Positions 47,165-52,284 of a stretch of 52,284 nt of DNA are shown in pieces; the first letter of the stretch is position 1; each line of letters opens with the position of its first letter. The position numbers and the translations under genes were made by a program. The stretch is taken from contig JAGHJD010000042.1 in NCBI GenBank assembly GCA_017886895.1, positions 1-52,284 of the forward strand, written 5' to 3'. Origin of the DNA: Clostridia bacterium (lineage in GTDB: Bacteria > Bacillota > Clostridia > Christensenellales > Borkfalkiaceae). The notes below the pieces were generated by a model, which saw nothing but the letters and a program-made list of their open reading frames with translations, made no database searches and had not been told where the DNA came from.

Positions 47165-47794
47165 TCAGGCGAATTTTGCGAGCAGCTCCCGCACGCAGGA
47201 GAACACAAGCTCGTAGATCGTGAGGGAGACGTAATCCGTCTTTGCGTTTTTCATCGCCTCGCGCTGTTTCTCCGTCACATACGTATAGGGATAGATGCCG
47301 AACATGAACGGGAAAAAGACGTAGACGAAGTCCTGCACTTCGCGCACCGTCATTGCGGGGAGGAACTTCTCCGCGCAGCGGGTGACGAGCCGCAGCGACC
47401 TGCCGTAGGAGCGTTTGAACTGCGTCAGGTTCTCGATGCGGCTACTGCTCTCCATGTCGTAATGGTTCATCGACATGAGCTTTAAAAGCTGCCCCCGCTT
47501 TTCGAGCGAACGGGCAAGTTTCTCCGCAAAGGCGTCCGCCGTCAGATGTTCGTTCTCCTCTAAAACGGCGCTGAGGTCTTCGTTCCAGAGGTCGTACTCC
47601 CGCTCCAGAAGGGCGAGGAAGATCTCCTCCTTCGTGCGGAAGTAGTTGTAGATGGACGTGCGCGTGAAGGAGGTCGCCTTCCCGATCTCCTTGAGCGTCA
47701 GATCCTTGAAACAGGTCGTCTCATACAATTTCGCACAGGCGTTGACGATCTCGTCCCGTCTCGCGTTCGCCTGTTCCTGCGTCACTTTCGGCAT
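47165..47794 (-). CDS. TetR/AcrR family transcriptional regulator
   Basis: A 209-residue repressor. The N-terminal helix-turn-helix (TLKEIGKATSFTRTSIYNYF, then KEEIF) is typical, and the all-helical ligand-binding domain follows. GCGAGG precedes ATG 47794. It has its own consensus promoter overlapped by a 24-base palindrome, so it probably represses itself. The flavodoxin and alcohol dehydrogenase genes just upstream on the same strand are likely targets. Confidence 0.9.
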   Translation of the reverse strand: MPKVTQEQANARRDEIVNACAKLYETTCFKDLTLKEIGKATSFTRTSIYNYFRTKEEIFLALLEREYDLWNEDLSAVLEENEHLTADAFAEKLARSLEKRGQLLKLMSMNHYDMESSSRIENLTQFKRSYGRSLRLVTRCAEKFLPAMTVREVQDFVYVFFPFMFGIYPYTYVTEKQREAMKNAKTDYVSLTIYELVFSCVRELLAKFA

Positions 47795-47824
47795 TTTTTC
47801 CTCGCTAAGGCATCCGTTTTAAAC

Positions 47825-47853
47825 AGTATATCCTATTTCGGGCGGCGTGTCAA
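47825..47853 (-). promoter_or_regulatory. tetR-type gene promoter
   Basis: TTGACA (47848-47853) and TATACT (47825-47830) are 17 bases apart on the minus strand. Confidence 0.85.
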
Positions 47854-47863
47854 CACGCCGCCC
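47840..47863. promoter_or_regulatory. Perfect palindrome over the -35 box, candidate TetR operator
   Basis: GGGCGGCGTGT and ACACGCCGCCC flank CA in a perfect 24-base palindrome that covers the -35 box. It also follows the flavodoxin stop codon by 16 bases and might instead act as its terminator, but there is no T-run. Confidence 0.6.
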
Positions 47864-47878
47864 GCCGATACCGCGCCC

Positions 47879-48343
47879 TTATTGCAGCGACTTCGCCCAA
47901 GCCGCGGCGCTCCCCGCCGTCAGCCGTTTGCCTTCCCGCCAGCGCGCCGCGGGGCAGAGCGAGCGCATCCTCTTCTCCGCGCGCTCGATGCCGCTGCCGC
48001 CCGAAGTCGCAAACGGAACGAGCGTCTTGCCCGCAAAATCGTGCCCTTCGAGGAAGGTGTCGACAATGCGCGGCTCCACATACCACCAGACCGGAAAGCC
48101 GATGAGAACGTTGTCGTATGCCGCGACGTCCGTATCCTCCGCAAGCTGCGGGCGGCAGTTCTCCTCCGCCATCTCCAGAGAGCTGCGGCTCTTTTTGTTC
48201 ATCCAGTTCAGATCCGCCGCCGTGTACGGCTTATCGGGCTTTATTTCAAACAGATCCGCGCCCAGCTCCGCGGCGACCGCCTTCGCGGCAGCCGCGGTCG
48301 TGCCCTCCGCGGAAAAGTAAGCTACAAGCGTCTTGCCGTTCAT
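47879..48343 (-). CDS. Flavodoxin
   Basis: A 154-residue FMN protein of the flavodoxin_4 type. VAYFSAEGTTAAAAK is the phosphate-binding loop region, and IGFPVWWYVEPRIVDTFLE and PFATSGGSG are the conserved isoalloxazine-side segments. Such proteins often accompany aldo-keto or iron alcohol dehydrogenases in gut Firmicutes. AAGGAGG precedes ATG 48343. It lies 33 bases after the dehydrogenase gene and is co-transcribed with it. Confidence 0.9.
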   Translation of the reverse strand: MNGKTLVAYFSAEGTTAAAAKAVAAELGADLFEIKPDKPYTAADLNWMNKKSRSSLEMAEENCRPQLAEDTDVAAYDNVLIGFPVWWYVEPRIVDTFLEGHDFAGKTLVPFATSGGSGIERAEKRMRSLCPAARWREGKRLTAGSAAAWAKSLQ

Positions 48344-48376
48344 ATCAACTCCTCCTTGTCGGAACCGCCCGCCTTT

Positions 48377-49546
48377 TTACAGGCTCTCCCTGAAAATTTC
48401 AACGATCTCTTCGCGGCCGAGCGCCTTGTACCCGCCGTTCATGACCAGCGTGACGTCGGCGAGCTCTTCGAGCATGCTCTCCTTCACGCCGAGTTCGGAG
48501 ATGTTCATGACCAGCCCGAGCTCCTTCATCCAACGCTCCATGGCTGCGAGCCCCTCGCGCGCGGTCTCCTCGTCCGTCCTGCCCGCGGGGTCGACGCCCC
48601 AGACGTTGACGGCAAAGCGCACGAACTTCTTCAGCCCGTAGGGCAGGATATGGCGGTAGTACGCGAGCGACACGGCGGCGAGCGTCATGCCGTGCGTGGC
48701 GTCGGTGACGCCGCCGACCGCCTGCCCGAGCATGTGCACCATCCAGTCCGTCGCCTTGCCGCAGGCGATGAGCGTGTTCAGCGCCCACGTTGCCGTCCAC
48801 ATGAGGTTGCTGCGCGCCTCGTAATCGCGCGGGTCTTTGTTCGCATCAATGCCCGAGCGGATGACCGAGCGCATCAGCCCCTCCGCGATATAGTCGCTCG
48901 TGTTGTCGTCCTCGCCCGAGAAGTACTGCTCGCAGATATGGTTGAAGATGTCGTAGATGCCCGCGACCATCTGGTAGTGCGGCAGCGTGAACGTATAGGT
49001 CGGGTCGAGCACCGAAAAGCGCGGCATGACCTCCTCGCTCGCAAAGACGTGCCCGATCTTCTGTTTCGTCTCTCTGTTGGTGATGACGGAGCCCGCGTTC
49101 ATCTCCGAGCCCGTGCCGACCATCGTCAGCACGCAGGCGACGGGCACGATCTTACAAGACGGCTCTTCAAAGCGGACGTAGTACTTCTGCCACGGATCCT
49201 CTTCGCAGTGGACGGAGACGGCGAGCGCCTTCGCGTAGTCGCACACCGAACCGCCGCCGACGGCGAGGATGAGGTCTGCCCCGTGCGCCCGCGCAATCTC
49301 CATCCCCTCGTACAGTTTGGCGAGGGTCGGGTTTGGCATGACGCCCGCGATCTCCGCGACGTCCTTGCCCCGCTCTTTCAGCACGGCGGTCACGGCGTCG
49401 TAGATGCCGTTCTTCTTGATCGAACCGCCGCCGTAAACGAGCACGACGTTTTTGCCGTATTTGGCGAGTTCCCCGCCGAGGTTTTTGATGGCTCCCTCCC
49501 CGAAATACAGTTTGGTCGGGTTGCAGTAAGTGAAGTTACCCAGCAT
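48377..49546 (-). CDS. Iron-containing alcohol dehydrogenase (YqhD/BdhA type)
   Basis: A 389-residue NAD(P)H-dependent dehydrogenase of the iron-containing family. The N-terminal FTYCNPTKLYFGEGA and GGGSVCDYAKA bind the nucleotide. Metal ligands are in IYDIFNHICEQYF (Asp and His), WMVHMLGQ and THGMTLA. It reduces aldehydes such as butanal or methylglyoxal-type compounds; the exact substrate is unknown. AAGGAG lies 7 bases before ATG 49546. Confidence 0.93.
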   Translation of the reverse strand: MLGNFTYCNPTKLYFGEGAIKNLGGELAKYGKNVVLVYGGGSIKKNGIYDAVTAVLKERGKDVAEIAGVMPNPTLAKLYEGMEIARAHGADLILAVGGGSVCDYAKALAVSVHCEEDPWQKYYVRFEEPSCKIVPVACVLTMVGTGSEMNAGSVITNRETKQKIGHVFASEEVMPRFSVLDPTYTFTLPHYQMVAGIYDIFNHICEQYFSGEDDNTSDYIAEGLMRSVIRSGIDANKDPRDYEARSNLMWTATWALNTLIACGKATDWMVHMLGQAVGGVTDATHGMTLAAVSLAYYRHILPYGLKKFVRFAVNVWGVDPAGRTDEETAREGLAAMERWMKELGLVMNISELGVKESMLEELADVTLVMNGGYKALGREEIVEIFRESL

Positions 49547-49630
49547 GTTTGTTTTCTCCTTTTCTTATTTTTTTGCCGCCCGGGAGCACGCCGCGCGGCG
49601 TTCCCGCAGGGCGAGGTGAGCGGTCCTGCT

Positions 49631-49658
49631 CTCTATTTCAGGCGCTCTATTTCAGGCG
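49631..49658 (-). repeat. 14-bp tandem duplication at the 3' end of the damaged reductase gene
   Basis: CTCTATTTCAGGCG occurs twice without a gap (49631-49644 and 49645-49658). The stop codon is in the upstream copy, so the protein end is unchanged. Confidence 0.85.
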
Positions 49659-50135
49659 CTGCCCCAGCTCGTACGCCTGCCGCATATAGCGCGAGGCGCG
49701 CGTCATGGAGGGCGTTCCGCAGCCGCCGCCGAGCACCATTCCCATATCGCGGAAATCAAGGTAGCGGACGAGCGTCTTATAGTGCGCCTCCAGCGCCCCG
49801 AACGTCCGGCCGTCGCTGTTCCAAGCGACGGCAAGCAGCGCCGAGCGCATGTGTTTGCGCGTCAGGCTCGCGTTGAACGCGCAGAAACGGTCGACGAGCG
49901 TCTTGAGCTGCGCGCTCATGCCGTAATAGTACAGCGGCGTGGCAAAGACCAGCATGTCGGCGTCCATGATCTTGCCGCGGATGCCTTCGACGCCGTCCTT
50001 CTGCACGCAGGGCCCCTCGTACCCGCAGTGCACGCAGCCGGTGCAGGGGCGGATGTCCGCATGCGCGACATCTATCAGCTCCACGGCATGCCCCGCGCTC
50101 TCCGCGCCCTGCCGGAATACGGAAACCCCCTCCGC
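49647..50135 (-). pseudogene. Flavodoxin-fold NAD(P)H-dependent FMN reductase, 5' end missing
   Basis: From GTG 50084 a 145-residue protein can be read (MELIDVAHADIRPCTGC, then VFATPLYYYGMSAQLKTLVDRF), clearly the body of an NADPH-dependent FMN reductase-like flavodoxin. The same frame continues upstream with family-like residues (VFRQGAESAGHAV) but has no start codon and lacks the usual N-terminal strand and NGSPR phosphate loop. In their place is the hairpin that follows rplQ. An NGSP appears in another frame at about 50154-50165, possibly by chance. I read this as a truncated or frameshifted gene; a sequencing error is possible. Confidence 0.65.
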
Positions 50136-50156
50136 AGACTTCTGTCTGCGAAGGGG
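50121..50156. terminator. Hairpin after rplQ
   Basis: CCCCTTCGCAGA and TCTGCGGAGGGG (minus strand) form a 12-bp stem with one G-U pair and a 6-base loop, followed by GTTTCC. It probably ends the ribosomal protein operon; on the plus strand a GTTTTT run follows. Confidence 0.6.
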
Positions 50157-50201
50157 ATCCGTTTTTCAAAAAATTTACAGGCGCAGAAAGCCTGTTCTGC
50201 C

Positions 50202-50717
50202 TTACACCAGCTCGATGATGACCTGCTCGGCAGCGTCGCCGCGGCGGTTGCCGAGGGACACGATGCGCGTATAGCCGCCCGCGCAGTTCTGCTCGTCGTT
50301 GCGCTGCGCGTACTTGGGCGCGATCTCGTTGAAGAGCTTTTCGATGAGCGGGTGTGCTACGTCTTTGGTGCGCTCCTTGTACGCCGTCTTGCTCTCGTTG
50401 AAGCCCTTGATCTCCTGCAGGTCATAGAGCTTGCTCATGATCCTGCGGCGTGCCGCGAGCTTCTTCGCGCCGTCTTTTACGACAGTGACGGTGACTTCGC
50501 GCTCCTTCTTGCCCGTCTTTTCGGTGACGACCTTTTCGCTCTCGATCGTGTCGTCATAGGTGTTGACGGCGGCGGTGATGATCTTTTCGACGTAAGAGCG
50601 CAGCTCTTTCGCGCGCGCCTTGGTCGTTTCGATCTTGCCGTACCACAAAAGCGCAGACGCCTGGTTGCGCAAAATAGCGATCCTCTGTTCGCTGGTCCTG
50701 CCTAATTTGCCCGGCAT
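50202..50717 (-). CDS. rplQ: Ribosomal protein bL17, extended form
   Basis: A 171-residue L17. The N-terminus KLGRTSEQRIAILRNQ and KIETTKARAKELRS and the C-terminus GGYTRIVSLGNRRGDAAEQVIIELV are diagnostic. It is about 50 residues longer than the Bacillus protein because of a Lys/Glu/Val-rich insertion (about 55-80) and a second one before AHPLIEKLF; longer bL17 forms occur in Clostridia. It lies 4 bases after rpoA, the usual order. Confidence 0.96.
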   Translation of the reverse strand: MPGKLGRTSEQRIAILRNQASALLWYGKIETTKARAKELRSYVEKIITAAVNTYDDTIESEKVVTEKTGKKEREVTVTVVKDGAKKLAARRRIMSKLYDLQEIKGFNESKTAYKERTKDVAHPLIEKLFNEIAPKYAQRNDEQNCAGGYTRIVSLGNRRGDAAEQVIIELV

Positions 50718-50721
50718 ACTG

Positions 50722-51675
50722 TTAATCCTCCTTTTTTTCTAACGAAAGCCCGTAGGATTCGAGTTTGAGTATGACCTCGTCCAGCGACTTTCTGCCGAGG
50801 TTGCGCACTTTGAGCATTTCGTCCTCGGTCTTTTTGGTGAGATCTTCGATCGTGTGGATGTTCGCGCGCTTGAGGCAGTTGTAGGAACGGACGGAGAGGT
50901 CCATGTCCTCGATCGCCATGGCGAGCACCTGCTGCTTGTCGTCCTCGTTCTTGACGAGAATATCCATTCCCTTGATGGAATCGGAGAGGTTGACGAACAG
51001 CCCGATGTGGTCCTGCATGATCTTCGCCGCAAGCGAGACGATCTCCTTTGCGGAGAAGGCGCCGTTCGTCCAGACTTCCATGACGAGCTTGTCGTAGTCG
51101 ATGCTCTGCCCGACGCGCGTGTTTTCAACGTTGTAGTTGACTTTCTTGACGGGCGTATAGATGGAGTCGATGGGAATGTACCCGATGGGCTGGTTCTTGT
51201 TGGAACCCGCGCCGCGGTACCCCCTGCCCCTGCCGATGGTCACGTCCATGTCCAGCTTGGCGCCCTCGTCGAGGGTGCAGATATACTGCGACTTGTTGAT
51301 GATCTCGATCTCGGCGTCCTGCTCGAAGTCGCCGCCGGTCACGACCGCGGGACCCTCTTTGACGATATGGACGGTCTTTTCGTAGTCCTTATCGGAGGAG
51401 GCGGTCTGAATGGCGAGCGTCTTTAAGTTGAGGATGATCTCGGGGACGTCCTCTTTCACGCCCGGGATGGCGGAGAACTCATGCTTGACGAGCCCGTCCG
51501 GATAAAAGCGGATGCCCTGCACCGCCGCTCCGGGGAGCGCGGACAGAAGGATCCTGCGCAGGCAGTTGCCGATCGTAAGGCCAAAGCCCTTTTCAAGCGG
51601 TTCTACGGTGATCTTGGCGTAACTCTTCGCCTCGTTCTCCTCCACGTCGATCTTGGGCATATCCATTTCGATCAT
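50722..51675 (-). CDS. rpoA: DNA-directed RNA polymerase subunit alpha
   Basis: A 317-residue alpha subunit. The N-terminal dimerisation domain shows FGLTIGNCLRRILLSALPG and the C-terminal domain shows LDLSVRSYNCLKRANI-like sequence (MDLSVRSYNCLKRA) and VRNLGRKSLDEVILKL. AAGGAGG precedes ATG 51675. It stands between rpsD and rplQ as in most bacteria. Confidence 0.97.
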   Translation of the reverse strand: MIEMDMPKIDVEENEAKSYAKITVEPLEKGFGLTIGNCLRRILLSALPGAAVQGIRFYPDGLVKHEFSAIPGVKEDVPEIILNLKTLAIQTASSDKDYEKTVHIVKEGPAVVTGGDFEQDAEIEIINKSQYICTLDEGAKLDMDVTIGRGRGYRGAGSNKNQPIGYIPIDSIYTPVKKVNYNVENTRVGQSIDYDKLVMEVWTNGAFSAKEIVSLAAKIMQDHIGLFVNLSDSIKGMDILVKNEDDKQQVLAMAIEDMDLSVRSYNCLKRANIHTIEDLTKKTEDEMLKVRNLGRKSLDEVILKLESYGLSLEKKED

Positions 51676-51705
51676 AGGTTTTACCTCCTTGTTGCGGGCC
51701 GAGGC

Positions 51706-52284
51706 TTACTTGGAGTACAGCTCGACGATCATGTGCTCGGAAATCTGGCTGTCGATGTCTTCCCTCTTCGGGAGCGCAAGGACTTTGCCTTCCAGCTTTT
51801 CGGGGTCGAACTCCAGCCACTGGGGCATGTTGCCGACCTTCATTGCCTTGATCTGCTCGAAATATTTATCCTTCTTCCTGTTTTCCTTGACGGCGATCAC
51901 GTCGCCCGCCTTGACGATGTAAGAGGGGATGTTGACCGTCCTGCCGTTGACGGTGAAGTGCGCATGGTTGACGAGCTGCCTCGCCTGCGCGCGGGAGCCG
52001 CCCACGCCCATGCGGTAGATCACGTTGTCCAGCCTGCGCTCGAGAAGGGAGAGCATGTTTTCGCCCGTGATGCCCTTCATGCGGTCAGCCATCTCATAGT
52101 ATTTGCGGAACTGCCCTTCCTGCACGCCGTAGATGCGCTTGGTCTTCTGCTTTTCGCGAAGCTGCAAGCCGTATTCGGAAACCTTTTTCCTGCCCGCGCC
52201 GTGCACGCCGGGGGGCGTGGGACGCTTTTCAAACGCGCATTTGGAAGAATAGCACCTGTCGCCCTTGAGGAACAGCTTTGCGCC
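51706..52284 (-). CDS. rpsD: Ribosomal protein uS4, 5' end beyond the window
   Basis: The frame is open to the right edge, giving 192 residues without the start codon. The first visible part ([19 protein letters not shown]) holds two cysteines of a zinc-binding S4. [21 protein letters not shown] and the S4 RNA-binding segment [12 protein letters not shown] are diagnostic. Only the first few residues are missing. Confidence 0.97.
   Translation of the reverse strand, partial: GAKLFLKGDRCYSSKCAFEKRPTPPGVHGAGRKKVSEYGLQLREKQKTKRIYGVQEGQFRKYYEMADRMKGITGENMLSLLERRLDNVIYRMGVGGSRAQARQLVNHAHFTVNGRTVNIPSYIVKAGDVIAVKENRKKDKYFEQIKAMKVGNMPQWLEFDPEKLEGKVLALPKREDIDSQISEHMIVELYSK

Noticed and set aside
50150-50169. 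TTG-initiated NGSP-containing frame as the true start of the flavin reductase
   Set aside because: The NGSP is out of frame with the body, lacks the preceding beta strand and overlaps a hairpin that fits the rplQ terminator. It is mentioned only as a possible frameshift trace.

Overview
The window is gene-dense, GC-rich DNA that reads as one contiguous piece of a bacterial chromosome. I infer a high-GC member of the Firmicutes (Bacillota), probably class Clostridia. The reasons are a NadA-NadB-NadC operon ending in the Firmicutes repressor NiaR, a yybP-ykoY-type manganese riboswitch, strong AGGAGG ribosome binding sites, and a YwmB/SpoIIQ-like gene pair. The order and genus are not resolved. 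No rRNA, tRNA, CRISPR array, transposase or phage structural gene was found. Almost all long genes lie on the minus strand. Eleven minus-strand promoters match the sigma-70 consensus with exactly 17-bp spacers.

Layout, left to right. 1-5.2 kb: a small [2Fe-2S] thioredoxin-like ferredoxin with a palindrome just downstream of its promoter, a membrane glycosyltransferase on the plus strand, and a P-type cation ATPase preceded by a promoter, a candidate Mn2+ riboswitch and a terminator. 5.2-8.9 kb: nadA-nadB-nadC-niaR, de novo NAD synthesis with its own repressor. 9.1-10.7 kb: a membrane-anchored protein with 19 AAEEP-type repeats and a C-terminal domain resembling ribosomal protein uL15. 10.9-15.1 kb: radC-gltX-histidine kinase-response regulator, overlapping by 4 bases at each junction. 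15.2-17.1 kb: a YwmB-like protein, an M23/SpoIIQ-like peptidase, and a lipoprotein whose promoter carries a G9 tract between its -35 and -10 boxes. 17.7-26.3 kb: secA-prfB-membrane protein-tsaD and metK-grpB-comF. 26.3-30.7 kb: a plus-strand PflX-like radical SAM gene that looks leaderless, an ABC-F ATPase, and a cluster of four small XRE-type regulators. 31.3-38.4 kb: the rpsB-tsf-pyrH-frr-uppS-cdsA-dxr-rseP block. 39.4-47 kb: an in-frame RuvX-DUF1292 fusion, an MFS transporter with a zinc-dependent phospholipase C-like protein, small membrane proteins, a Myb/SANT-like protein divergent from an unknown protein, and a cyclophilin-like lipoprotein. 47.1-50.1 kb: a TetR regulator, a flavodoxin, an iron-type alcohol dehydrogenase and a 5'-damaged flavin reductase gene. 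50.2-52.3 kb: rplQ, rpoA and the 3' part of rpsD, which runs off the right edge.

Two families of interspersed, hairpin-rich repeats fill the long gene-free stretches. One (family B) is attached to the 3' end of four unrelated minus-strand genes, always in the same orientation. The other (family A) includes a ~159-bp element found twice in opposite orientation. The observations I would check first are the G9 promoter, the family B 3'-end element, the uL15-like membrane protein, the RuvX-DUF1292 fusion with a preserved internal start, and the XRE cluster. All family assignments were made by reading translated sequence; no database search was run.
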